Shown here one piece after another: positions 7,128-14,284 of a DNA stretch of 38,145 nucleotides (position 1 is its first letter; every line of letters starts with the position of its first letter). Source of the DNA: a virus; IMG/VR virus record IMGVR_UViG_3300034013_000367, positions 1 through 38,145 of that record, one strand, 5' to 3'. Under the pieces are notes generated by a model. It ran no database searches. It was not told where the DNA came from and was given only the letters and a program-made list of their open reading frames with translations. Made by a program: the position numbers and the translations under genes.

Positions 7128-8404
7128 TGGCCCGCACCGTACTACCACTGGCAGGGGCCGTCGTCGGGTCATTTTTTGGCGCACCGCAGCTTGGCTACGC
7201 CATCGGCTCGGTAATCGGCAACGCGGTTGACCCTCAGCGTATCAAGGGCCCGCGTGTCGGTGACGTAAACCTGCAGACTTCGCAGGAAGGCGCCCCGCGC
7301 AGCATCGTCTACGGAACAGTTGCCGTGATGGGCAACTTGATCGACCGTGGCCCGCTCAACAAGGTGATTACCGAAGAGCGGCAGGGCAAAGGCGGCGGCC
7401 CGGTTGTCGAGAACGAGTCGCTGTTCATGACTTTCGCCATCCGCATTTGCGAAGGCGAGATCGACGGCATCTCTCGCATCTGGGAGGATGAGCGGCTGGT
7501 CTACGACGTCCGCCCGGAGTCCGAGATCTTGGACGATTCCACGCGCTACGCGCAAGGCTTCACACTTTACCTTGGGAGCGAAACCCAACTCCCCGATCCG
7601 GATTTGGAAACCATCCACGGCGTCGGCAACACGCCGGCACACCGTGGCACGGCTTACATCGTCTTCAAGGAAAAGAACCTTACCGACCGGCGCGGCTCCA
7701 TTCCGCAGTTCCGGTTTGAGGTGAACGGCTGCTTGGCGCAGATTGGGCCGGATAGCGAGTCGTCCGAGATCCCGTCGGTTGTTCGATTTATGACCCACGA
7801 GATTGGGCCCTCAATCACCGTTGATCTGCCGGTTCCGTCAGGGACCCAGCCGGGTGACTTGGTGGTTGTGTGCGGCCTGTCGGAGACGGTAGGAATATCT
7901 GAGGCCTGGATTCCTGCGGCTAGCGAATACATCGAACTCGACTTCGGCAACGCCGGAGCCGGCGCTTATGGCCGAGCCTTTGCTATCGTTCTCAGCACCG
8001 ACGATGCTTTCAGCGGAATCCCGCTCGTGCTTGACAATGGCGGATTGACCACGCAGAGCGGAAAGTTCCTCATCTATTCAATCGAGGGCGCGGCCATCAC
8101 CGATGCCGTCCCGCTCGACGTCGACTCAGCGGCCACTCCGACCGACACAACGACGGAACTGACTTTCAGCTACGCCGGAAACTTCATCGTCCAGTTTGCG
8201 TTTTTCCAGTGCCGGCTCAGCGGGACGGCTGGCGACTACCCGTTCCAAAGCGGGCAGCAGACACTGTCCGGAAGCAACGCGCGAATCTACGCATGCTTTG
8301 ACGTTGTGCCCGACATCGGATCGATTGCTCCGACCGATTGGGATCGACAGGGGACCAGCTCGCCAGAGTCTGCCGGCGTTGCTTCCGTGGGGTTGACCTT
8401 ATGA
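7127..8404 (+). CDS. Tail tip hub, N-terminal half with added beta-domain
   Basis: A 425-residue protein. Residues 1 to about 205 match the beginning of large tail hub proteins (gene-transfer-agent gp15/TipJ-like): a Gly/Ala-rich start, P-R-I-V-Y-G-like strand, G-E-I-D-G-I-S-R-I-W-E-D and R-R-G-S-I-P-Q-F-R-F-E-V. From about 212 to the end it turns into an unrelated beta-rich module beginning V-D-L-P-V-P-S-G-T-Q-P-G-D-L-V-V-V and ending S-A-G-V-A-S-V-G-L, like jelly-roll modules added to tail proteins. The rest of the hub is a separate gene with an ATGA overlap, so the polypeptide is split at a domain boundary. Confidence 0.8.
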   Translation: MARTVLPLAGAVVGSFFGAPQLGYAIGSVIGNAVDPQRIKGPRVGDVNLQTSQEGAPRSIVYGTVAVMGNLIDRGPLNKVITEERQGKGGGPVVENESLFMTFAIRICEGEIDGISRIWEDERLVYDVRPESEILDDSTRYAQGFTLYLGSETQLPDPDLETIHGVGNTPAHRGTAYIVFKEKNLTDRRGSIPQFRFEVNGCLAQIGPDSESSEIPSVVRFMTHEIGPSITVDLPVPSGTQPGDLVVVCGLSETVGISEAWIPAASEYIELDFGNAGAGAYGRAFAIVLSTDDAFSGIPLVLDNGGLTTQSGKFLIYSIEGAAITDAVPLDVDSAATPTDTTTELTFSYAGNFIVQFAFFQCRLSGTAGDYPFQSGQQTLSGSNARIYACFDVVPDIGSIAPTDWDRQGTSSPESAGVASVGLTL

Positions 8405-10056
8405 GTAGCAGCGTCTGTGGAACCCCGACCCTAGAGGCTATCGTTCTCGATATTGCGAGCCGCTGCGGCCTCGATTTGTCGTTGGTCGATGCCAGTCAGC
8501 TTTCCGGCATTGAAGTCAGCGGGCTTGTCTTGGCTGGCCTGTACAACGGCGGAGACGCCATCGATGCGCTGCGCCGCGTCTACTTTTTCGACCCGGTCGA
8601 GCAGGACGGGAAAGTCATCATGGTACTGCGCGGCGGGTCGCCGGCCGCCACGGTGACGGAAGACGATCTTGTAGAGGCTCCGGAGTCGCAAAAGCGCGGG
8701 CAGGCTTTCGAGTTCCCGCGCAAGCTGCACCTTGACTACCAGAACTCGGAGATTGGGTACGCGCCAGCGAAGGCGACGGCTGCGCGCTCATCCGCCGACG
8801 TTCGCGTTGTTGGCGAGGTGTCGCTCGAAGCACCCGTGGTGCTGAGCAGCGACGAAGCCGCGCAGACCGCAGACAAGCTACTCAAGACCACTTGGACCGA
8901 GGCGGACGGCGAGGTTCAGTTCACCGTTGGTGACGACTTCCTCCGGCTGACCCCGACCGACATCGTGCAGCTCGATCTGCGCGACTTCTCGCGCCGGCTC
9001 CGCATCACCAAGATCGAGCGTCAATCGGGGCGGCTCAACATCACGGCGCTTTCAGACCGAGTCAGCTCCTACACCAGCTCAGTGACTGGGCCCGCACTGC
9101 GCCCACCGACCCGGCCGCCTAGCAGCTTTGCCGGCCCGTCGACGCTGGCCGTGATGGACATCCCGGCGCTCGTAGACACCAATGACCAGCTCGGAATGTA
9201 CTTTGCCGTCTCCGGCGCTTCGACCGGGTGGTCTGGGGCGCAGGTGCAAATCAGCACGGACGGCGGCGCTACGTTCACGCAGTTGGTGAACATCCGCCGT
9301 TATTGCAGGATCGGTGTCCTCATGGGTGACGTCACTTCCGCCCTTGTTGGCCCGCCTGACACCACCAACGTTCTGGAGGTGGACTTCGGCACGCTGGCGC
9401 CGGATCTGCCGAGCTACACCGAGGCGCAGTGGCTATCCGAGCGCGGCGGCATCGCCATCCTGCGCGGCGATGGGTCGGCCGAGATCATGCAGTACCGCAA
9501 CGCGGTGCCACTCGGCGGCTCGTCCAGCTCTTCGAGTTCGTCAAGCGACGGAATCTGGCGGCTCTCTCCGCTGATCCGTGGCCGCCTCAACTCCGGCGCC
9601 ACGGCGCATGACGCTGGCGCGCTGGTCGTGCTCCTGGAAGACGCCGAATTCGTCCAGCTCGGCTCGGCCTTCCTGGGCCAAAGCCTCACGTTCCGCGCCG
9701 TCTCATTCGGTGAGACTCCCGAGGGCTCCTCGGATGACCAGACGGTGACTTTTGTCGGCCGTTCGCAGATTGAAATGCCCGTTCTCGACTTGGTAGTTGA
9801 GGAGAACAGCCTCGGCGTGATCTCGGCTACTTGGACGCGCCGCGACCGATTCGGTAGCGACATTGCGCCCATTGTCTCGACCAATTGGCAGGGCTACCGC
9901 GTGACGTTCACTGGCGACACCGTGTCCAGCTTCGACACCACAACGCCGGCTTATGCTTTCGACGCCTCGGGCCTCGGTACTTCCGCCGTGACCGTCTCCG
10001 TGGCCCAATTGAACCGAATAACGGGCGCTGGCCCGTCTGTCTCTGAGGTGGTCTGA
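8401..10056 (+). CDS. Tail tip hub, C-terminal part
   Basis: A 551-residue protein starting at the ATG at 8401. Its first 110 residues (L-E-A-I-V-L-D-I-A-S-R-C-G-L-D, then A-I-D-A-L-R-R-V and A-T-V-T-E-D-D-L) correspond to the middle of single-chain hub proteins, followed by the baseplate hub fold and fibronectin-like or insertion beta-domains. A run of nine serines (codons 9520-9546) forms a linker before the conserved G-I-W-R-L-S-P-L-I-R-G-R-L-N-S-G segment. It works with the upstream half to form the tail tip. The in-frame region upstream to 8338 lies within the previous gene and is not used. Confidence 0.82.
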   Translation: MSSSVCGTPTLEAIVLDIASRCGLDLSLVDASQLSGIEVSGLVLAGLYNGGDAIDALRRVYFFDPVEQDGKVIMVLRGGSPAATVTEDDLVEAPESQKRGQAFEFPRKLHLDYQNSEIGYAPAKATAARSSADVRVVGEVSLEAPVVLSSDEAAQTADKLLKTTWTEADGEVQFTVGDDFLRLTPTDIVQLDLRDFSRRLRITKIERQSGRLNITALSDRVSSYTSSVTGPALRPPTRPPSSFAGPSTLAVMDIPALVDTNDQLGMYFAVSGASTGWSGAQVQISTDGGATFTQLVNIRRYCRIGVLMGDVTSALVGPPDTTNVLEVDFGTLAPDLPSYTEAQWLSERGGIAILRGDGSAEIMQYRNAVPLGGSSSSSSSSSDGIWRLSPLIRGRLNSGATAHDAGALVVLLEDAEFVQLGSAFLGQSLTFRAVSFGETPEGSSDDQTVTFVGRSQIEMPVLDLVVEENSLGVISATWTRRDRFGSDIAPIVSTNWQGYRVTFTGDTVSSFDTTTPAYAFDASGLGTSAVTVSVAQLNRITGAGPSVSEVV

Positions 10057-11267
10057 TGGCAACTTCCCTTATCCCGTTTGACGAATGGGTCGCTGGCACC
10101 CTGCAGAACAGCGTGCCGGCAAACGCAAACGCGCTTCGATCCGAGGCACTGGTGGCCAACGTCATCAGCGATAGCGTCACGGCGCAGCCTTCCGATTCCA
10201 GCTCGACGGACGGTGATTGCTACATCATCCCGGCTGCAGCGACCGGTGCGCAGTGGTCGACGTTCGCGGAAGGATCGCTGGCCTACTATCGCGGCGGCAC
10301 GTGGTACGAATTCACCGCCTATGAGGGCTTGCTCAAGGTCGTGGCCGGTGAGATCAAGATCTTTAACGGCTCCGCGTGGGAAGTCTACGGCGGGGGCGGC
10401 CCGGGCGGTAGCTCTTCCATCACCGTGCAGGAAGGCGGCGTCGACGTCGCGCTCGACGTTACCACGGTGAACTTCACCGGCTCTGGCGTGGACGTCACCG
10501 AGACGTCACCGGGCGTCGTTGAGGTGAATGTCAGCGGCGGCGGCGGGGGCGGTGGGGCCACGGACAACGACTGGCTAGAGTCCATTCAGGAGATGCGAGC
10601 TTTTCACAACACCTCGTCGTGGAACGTGTTCGGCCAGCAAACGCCGACCGTAACTGGCGCGGCCCGAGCGCAGGCAATCGACGCAACGAACGCGGCCACT
10701 GGCCTCCCTCGCGTCGGCGCGGACGTCACCGTCGCGTCGACAACCGCAGTCGCAGGCTGGCGCGTCGGCGCTCGCCAGTGCTACGTGGGAAGCAGCGCTA
10801 ACGGCGGCTTTGTGTTCTCTGGCGGCTTCGTTATCTATGATGGTGCCGCGAATTCCAGCCATCGCGCATTTGTGGGGCTGTATGCGGCTGGAACTGCGCC
10901 AACCGACGTTGACCCATCGACAATCACCAGTATGGTCGGAATGGGTTACGACGCAGCCGACACGAACGTCCAGTTCTTCCATAACGACGCATCGGGCACG
11001 GCGACAAAGATTGACACCGGCATTGCCAAGCCGACGACGAACAACTCGCGCGGCTACTTGGTGAAGATCGAGTGTCCTCCGGGTGGGCCTGCAACGTTCA
11101 CGCTTAAGGAGGTCGTCGCGGGTTCAACGTTCACTGCCGTTGCTTCGACCAACCTGCCCACCGCAACAACTTTCTTGGGTGGCCTTGGCTACGCCGGCGT
11201 CGGTGGCGTTAGCGGGACCATCGGAATCGCCCTTTATCGACAGACGGTTAAGACTCCGGCACTCTGA
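10056..11267 (+). CDS. Tail fibre / receptor-binding protein, DUF2793-like
   Basis: A 403-residue protein overlapping the hub stop (TGATG). Residues 1 to about 125 resemble DUF2793-type modules: A-L-R-S-E-A-L-V-A-N, D-G-D-C-Y-I-I-P-A-A-A-T-G-A-Q-W and A-Y-Y-R-G-G-T-W-Y-E-F. Two glycine hinges (about residues 110-120 and 155-163) surround a short beta module. The last 220 residues are beta-rich with many Gly, Ala and Thr, fitting a trimeric receptor-binding head. Its place as the last tail gene before lysis genes supports host recognition. No chaperone gene follows. Confidence 0.72.
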   Translation: MATSLIPFDEWVAGTLQNSVPANANALRSEALVANVISDSVTAQPSDSSSTDGDCYIIPAAATGAQWSTFAEGSLAYYRGGTWYEFTAYEGLLKVVAGEIKIFNGSAWEVYGGGGPGGSSSITVQEGGVDVALDVTTVNFTGSGVDVTETSPGVVEVNVSGGGGGGGATDNDWLESIQEMRAFHNTSSWNVFGQQTPTVTGAARAQAIDATNAATGLPRVGADVTVASTTAVAGWRVGARQCYVGSSANGGFVFSGGFVIYDGAANSSHRAFVGLYAAGTAPTDVDPSTITSMVGMGYDAADTNVQFFHNDASGTATKIDTGIAKPTTNNSRGYLVKIECPPGGPATFTLKEVVAGSTFTAVASTNLPTATTFLGGLGYAGVGGVSGTIGIALYRQTVKTPAL

Positions 11268-11269
11268 CA

Positions 11270-12001
11270 ATGGCCACGATCAATAGTAAGGGCCTCGCCC
11301 TCATCCGCGACTTCGAAGGGTTCAGCGCCGTCGCCTACCTGTGCCCGGCCGGTGTCTGGACCATCGGTTACGGCTTCACGCAAGGCGTCAAGGAAGGCGA
11401 CACGATCACGCGCGAGGCGGCGGATGCGCGGCTGGCCTACGAGGTCGGCGCGTTCGCCACTGGCGTGGCCAACCTGATCACCCGGCCGGCCAATGAAAAC
11501 GAGCTGGCCGCCATGACCTCGCTGGCCTTTAACATCGGTCTTGCAGCCTTCGGTCGGTCGACCGTGCTGCGCGCGCACAACCGAGGCGACACGGACGCGG
11601 CGGCCCGCGCCTTCGGCCTGTGGAACAAGGCGGGCGGAAAGGTTCTGCGCGGCCTCACCCGTCGACGCTCGGCGGAAGCGGCCCTGTACCTTGAGCCGGT
11701 GCGTGTGAAGATCGACATCCCGGCGCAACCCCTGGAGCGCATGCGGATCGACCCGGAAGACGCGATGCCGCAGAAGATCGACCCGGAGCGCTCTCTCGGG
11801 CGCTCGGAGATCGTGCGTGGTGGTGGAGTGGCTGGCGGCGTGGCAGGGCTTACGCTGGCCGCCGAGGGGGCACGCGCGGTGGGCGATATCAAGTACAGCC
11901 TCGGCGATTGGCTTCCGTATATCGCCCTTGGTATAATCGTGGTTGCAGCCGGCTACGTGATCTACGAACGCGTCCAACAAAGGCGCGGTGGCTGGGCATG
12001 A
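11270..12001 (+). CDS. Endolysin, T4/P22-type lysozyme with C-terminal membrane segment
   Basis: A 243-residue muramidase of the GH24 family. The catalytic triad pattern E-8-[D/C]-5-T is present as Glu16, Cys25 and Thr31 (C-P-A-G-V-W-T-I-G-Y-G). The lysozyme domain ends near residue 145. A linker of about 65 residues follows, then a hydrophobic segment at about 214-233 (Y-I-A-L-G-I-I-V-V-A-A-G-Y-V-I-Y) and a basic tail. GH24 phage lysozymes normally end after the catalytic domain, so this one may be tethered to the inner membrane by its C-terminus. Its stop overlaps the next ATG (ATGA). Confidence 0.88.
   Translation: MATINSKGLALIRDFEGFSAVAYLCPAGVWTIGYGFTQGVKEGDTITREAADARLAYEVGAFATGVANLITRPANENELAAMTSLAFNIGLAAFGRSTVLRAHNRGDTDAAARAFGLWNKAGGKVLRGLTRRRSAEAALYLEPVRVKIDIPAQPLERMRIDPEDAMPQKIDPERSLGRSEIVRGGGVAGGVAGLTLAAEGARAVGDIKYSLGDWLPYIALGIIVVAAGYVIYERVQQRRGGWA
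11908..11937 (+). promoter_or_regulatory. Candidate internal sigma-70 promoter before holin/spanin genes
   Basis: TTGGCT at 11908-11913, an 18-bp spacer, and TATAAT at 11932-11937 preceded by TGG (an extended -10). Transcription would begin near 11944, upstream of the holin candidate at 11998. It lies inside the codons for the lysozyme membrane segment, so the AT-rich match could be partly a product of hydrophobic codons. Confidence 0.4.
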
Positions 12002-12285
12002 CCATCTACCGGGAGCGGCGTATCGTGGGATCAGTCGAGCGGCACTTGCAGACGGCCATTCTGGTGGCGCTTTTGGGCCTGGGGGCTTGGGGCTTGAAGT
12101 CCATCAGCGACACGCAGAAGTCGGTCGCCGAAATCTCCGCTGAGGTGCGCCAGCTCCAAGCGCAGATCACCCGCGTTGAGGATCGCTTCGGCCTGTACCT
12201 GCCGATCCGCGAAGCGGACGCGCGGCTCGAGACGGTGGATACGCGGCTCCGCAACCTCGAAGACCAGCAAGGCGACCGTCGATGA
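11998..12285 (+). CDS. Small membrane protein, holin candidate
   Basis: A 95-residue protein starting at the ATG at 11998 (ATGA overlap with the lysozyme gene). It has one membrane segment at about residues 18-35 (T-A-I-L-V-A-L-L-G-L-G-A-W-G-L) and a long charged coiled coil at 40-92. One transmembrane segment followed by a heptad region is seen in some class III holins and XhlA-like proteins. Position between endolysin and spanin genes argues for a lysis role. It is the only stand-alone holin candidate in the cassette, but I do not recognise a specific family. Confidence 0.6.
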   Translation: MTIYRERRIVGSVERHLQTAILVALLGLGAWGLKSISDTQKSVAEISAEVRQLQAQITRVEDRFGLYLPIREADARLETVDTRLRNLEDQQGDRR

Positions 12286-12653
12286 TCACGATGGGCCAAC
12301 TCAAGATCGCGGCGGTGCTTATCGTTGCGGCATCACTCGGAGCGAACGCGTGGATGGCCACGCGTCTGGTGCGCGCGGAGTTGGCTTGCCAAAAGCGATT
12401 GAGCGAAGCGCGCCTCGAAGCAGTGATTACGGCCAAGGATACGACCATCCGCATCGGTGCCGAGATCGCGGCCGACCGGGCGAAAGAGCGCGACGAGCTG
12501 CTCGCCGACCTGCGCGGGATCACGGCACGTGGGGAGCGTGACCGCGAGAGCTACGCCCGCGTGATGGAACAGCTCAAAGTCCTGGAGCCGAGCTGTGGCC
12601 CCGGGCGGGCTCGAGTAGACGCCTACAACGACACCATGAGGAGCGCGCCGTGA
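12282..12653 (+). CDS. Inner-membrane spanin (Rz-like)
   Basis: A 123-residue protein with an N-terminal signal-anchor (about residues 8-27), a long periplasmic coiled coil rich in Ala, Glu, Arg and Lys (30-100), and a short C-terminal tail containing one Cys (E-P-S-C-G-P-G-R). This is the i-spanin architecture; i-spanins join an outer-membrane lipoprotein to fuse the two membranes in the last step of lysis. The ATG overlaps the previous stop, and the next gene is the matching lipoprotein. Sequence similarity between spanins is weak, so the call rests on architecture and order. Confidence 0.75.
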   Translation: MITMGQLKIAAVLIVAASLGANAWMATRLVRAELACQKRLSEARLEAVITAKDTTIRIGAEIAADRAKERDELLADLRGITARGERDRESYARVMEQLKVLEPSCGPGRARVDAYNDTMRSAP

Positions 12654-12949
12654 ACCGGTTCCTGCTCGCGACCCTCGCCGTTACGCTGAGCACTGGCTTC
12701 ACCGCGTGCCAGAAGCGGCCGACCCTGGACCCCGTGCCGGCGCAGTGCGATTCTGCGTGCCTCACGCCGTGCGACACCAAGTGGCCGCTGTGGGCCCCGA
12801 TCGATCCGGAAGACCCGCGCGCGTTCGATGACCGCGTCCTGCAGGTGGACGTTCCCGCACGCGAGAAGCTCGAAGCGTGCGAGGTGAAGCGCGGCTCCTG
12901 CCAGAAGTGCCTCGAGTCCCTCGAGCGGCGCCGGGTGATTACCCTCTAG
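12650..12949 (+). CDS. Outer-membrane spanin lipoprotein (Rz1-like)
   Basis: A 99-residue protein from the GTG at 12650, overlapping the i-spanin stop. It starts with a basic residue, a hydrophobic stretch and a lipobox ending F-T-A-C with the lipidated Cys at residue 20, followed by a Pro-rich region (residues 24-56). Six further Cys (residues 33, 37, 41, 77, 84, 87) could form disulfides in the periplasm. Together with the upstream gene it forms a two-component spanin, showing that the host has an outer membrane. It is longer and more Cys-rich than typical Rz1. Confidence 0.75.
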   Translation: MNRFLLATLAVTLSTGFTACQKRPTLDPVPAQCDSACLTPCDTKWPLWAPIDPEDPRAFDDRVLQVDVPAREKLEACEVKRGSCQKCLESLERRRVITL

Positions 12950-12960
12950 CTGAACGGCTT

Positions 12961-13018
12961 CTGAACGAACCGCTGCAATACATTGTGGCAATCGGGCTGT
13001 TGTGGTCTAATACATCTA
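12961..13018 (+). promoter_or_regulatory. Sigma-70 promoter A with upstream box
   Basis: TTGTGG at 12983-12988, a 17-bp spacer, and TCTAAT at 13006-13011 give a good sigma-70 promoter with a start near 13018. The box CTGAACGAA at 12961-12969 begins 22 bp before the -35 hexamer, exactly as in promoter B at 23000-23057. Both promoters also share GTGG just before the -10 and CTACGGAC at the predicted start. It would drive the early genes from 13063. Confidence 0.75.
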
Positions 13019-13062
13019 CGGACTGGCAATTCGGCCGCTCCGATAGAGAATAGAGGCCCGAC

Positions 13063-13290
13063 ATGAACGACGCCAAGACCCTGAACCGCAAGGCAGTCCC
13101 CGCCTACCCGATGAACCACTCGATGTTCGCCGAGGTGATGAAGCGCGCCAAGGCTCAGTTCCCGAAGGCGCAGGGTATGACGAAGGCCGGCCCCGACTAC
13201 GTCGTGATGCAGGAAGTCGGCAACCGCGAACCCCTGATTTTCAGCGTCACCCCAGAAGAAGCCGCCGCGTGCGGCTGGATCAAGCTGTAA
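13063..13290 (+). CDS. Small early protein of unknown function
   Basis: A 75-residue protein that I do not recognise. It is basic at its N-terminus, has a hydrophobic-poor helical middle (S-M-F-A-E-V-M-K-R-A-K-A-Q-F), and ends with P-E-E-A-A-A-C-G-W-I-K-L. There is no signal peptide or membrane segment. It is the first gene after promoter A and is preceded by two ATAGAG motifs at 13043 and 13050 rather than a strong Shine-Dalgarno sequence. Being first in the early region it may act on host functions, but that is inference from position only. Confidence 0.7.
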   Translation: MNDAKTLNRKAVPAYPMNHSMFAEVMKRAKAQFPKAQGMTKAGPDYVVMQEVGNREPLIFSVTPEEAAACGWIKL

Positions 13291-13317
13291 CCCACCCCAA
13301 CGATAGGACATAGAGCC

Positions 13318-13785
13318 ATGACCACCAAGACCCTTCCCAAGATCGGCTACTTCAACGGCCGCGAGTGTGACATCGTAAGCCGCTCGGGCGGCTGGACCGA
13401 GATCCTCGACCACGACGGCAAGCGCCGCAAGGTGCGCAACGGCGAGATTTCGTGGACCCCGGGCCTCGTCGCCGTGATCGCTGGCGACGTCGACCGCATC
13501 GAGGCCCCGAAGCCGGCACCCAAGGCCACCCCGACCCTCAGCGCCACCATCGCCCCGGTGAAGGTGGAAGCACCCAAGGCCAAGCGGCAGCCGCACAACG
13601 GCGACGAGGTGGCCCGCATGCTTGAGGGCACCACCCTTGCCGAGGTGTACGCCAAGGCGTCGCACCTCCTGTGCATCAGCGAATCGGAGCTGCTCGTGAA
13701 GTACGGCCACCTGAACCCCGGCCAGCAGCGCATGAACCTCGGCAACCGCCTGCGCGGCTACTACCGGAAGCTGGGCACCCTGTGA
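13318..13785 (+). CDS. Conserved-looking protein of unknown function
   Basis: A 155-residue protein I do not recognise. It has two parts: residues 1-60 are beta-rich (I-G-Y-F-N-G-R-E-C-D-I-V, G-G-W-T-E-I-L), then an Ala/Pro/Lys linker (about 62-92), then a helical C-terminal domain with A-R-M-L-E-G-T-T-L-A-E-V-Y and N-P-G-Q-Q-R-M-N-L-G-N-R-L-R-G-Y. The C-terminal pattern would suit nucleic-acid or protein binding. The ATG is preceded by ATAGAG at 13310-13315. It is the last gene before IR-A, and a strong hairpin follows 10 bp after its stop. Confidence 0.7.
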   Translation: MTTKTLPKIGYFNGRECDIVSRSGGWTEILDHDGKRRKVRNGEISWTPGLVAVIAGDVDRIEAPKPAPKATPTLSATIAPVKVEAPKAKRQPHNGDEVARMLEGTTLAEVYAKASHLLCISESELLVKYGHLNPGQQRMNLGNRLRGYYRKLGTL

Positions 13786-13795
13786 TGGGTGTGCA

Positions 13796-13837
13796 CCACT
13801 CGAGGCCCGGAGATATACACACACGGGCCTCGAGTGG
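13796..13837 (+). terminator. Strong hairpin, possible terminator
   Basis: CCACTCGAGGCCCG (13796-13809) pairs perfectly with CGGGCCTCGAGTGG (13824-13837) around a 14-base loop that contains a GATATACACA element. The stem of 14 bp is the strongest in the window. No T-run follows, so factor-independent termination is doubtful; it may be an RNA stability element or a DNA-level structure at the edge of IR-A. Confidence 0.5.
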
Positions 13838-14012
13838 CATTCCGAGCGGGAGCCTCTCGGAGCGTCTCTGGACCCCGGGTAGCTATATCAGCCGCACCCC
13901 GACCCTGGAGCGCGCTCCCGTGGCCACGGAAGGGCCTTCTCGGGCACTCCGGAAGGCCGGCCCTATCGGCCCTCGCGTGGGTGCTAGCGTACCCGGGCGT
14001 CTGAGTCCCCCC

Positions 14013-14039
14013 TGTGATGGGTGTGATGGGTGTGATGGG
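14013..14039. repeat. Three tandem 9-bp repeats TGTGATGGG
   Basis: Perfect units at 14013-14021, 14022-14030 and 14031-14039. Single copies of TGTGATGGG occur at 13791-13792 vicinity and 14140-14148, and the reverse complement forms the start of the shared IR-A/IR-B block (CCCATCAC). The 9-bp period equals that of the neighbouring GTATACAC pairs, which suggests related protein-binding units. Confidence 0.8.
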
Positions 14040-14077
14040 TTGGGCGCGTGTAGATACCCGGGGACGCGTACGTACGA

Positions 14078-14181
14078 CCCATCACGGTATACACGGTATA
14101 CACAGACACACCACGAGCCGCGTCATGACGGGCTCTGGTGTGTGATGGGGTCAGAAGTTCTAGATCTACACAGTATACACA
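14078..14181. repeat. IR-A copy of 104-bp intergenic homology block
   Basis: It aligns without gaps to 28875-28978, with 77 of 104 positions identical by hand count. It contains GGTATACACG/GGTATACACA at 14086-14104 and GATCTACACA/AGTATACACA at 14163-14181, two pairs with 9-bp period whose starts are 77 bp apart in both copies. The centre carries the partial palindrome CCGCGTCATGACGGG. Conserved pair spacing suggests a functional site rather than random similarity. Confidence 0.85.
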
Positions 14182-14245
14182 GCCTCATGCGGGAAACGCG
14201 CGCGTACCCGCGTACGTGAGGCCCTAGCATCACCGCTTCCGGGCG

Positions 14246-14254
14246 TGCTACGAT
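14246..14254 (+). promoter_or_regulatory. Extended -10 promoter before primase gene
   Basis: TGC followed by TACGAT at 14249-14254 forms an extended -10. No strong -35 is present. The downstream leader contains CATAGC and ATAGAG (14270-14275), the same leader motif found after several other promoters here, and the primase ATG is at 14285. Confidence 0.5.
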
Positions 14255-14284
14255 GGCCGCCCATAGCCCATAGAGACTCTGAGG

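Larger units (their letters stand above)
13786..14284 (+). promoter_or_regulatory. IR-A: repeat-rich intergenic region before the replication genes
   Basis: These 499 bp have no convincing gene. From left to right they hold a 14-bp-stem hairpin (13796-13837), a second inverted repeat (13933-13939 with 13952-13958), three tandem TGTGATGGG units (14013-14039), a CGCGTACGTACG-rich stretch near 14065, the block homologous to IR-B (14078-14181) with 9-bp tandem GTATACAC elements, and a likely promoter at 14246-14254 ahead of the primase gene. A replication origin, a regulator-binding region or both are possible. Confidence 0.7.

Noticed and set aside
8338-8400. Longer N-terminus for the second hub gene
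   Set aside because: The extension lies inside the first hub gene, is Arg/Cys-rich and lacks homology; the ATGA overlap at 8401 is the natural start.
13671-14219. 182-residue + frame crossing IR-A, and a 71-residue frame at 13789-14004
   Set aside because: They translate the hairpins and tandem repeats into low-complexity peptides and have no start signal; IR-A is better explained as non-coding.
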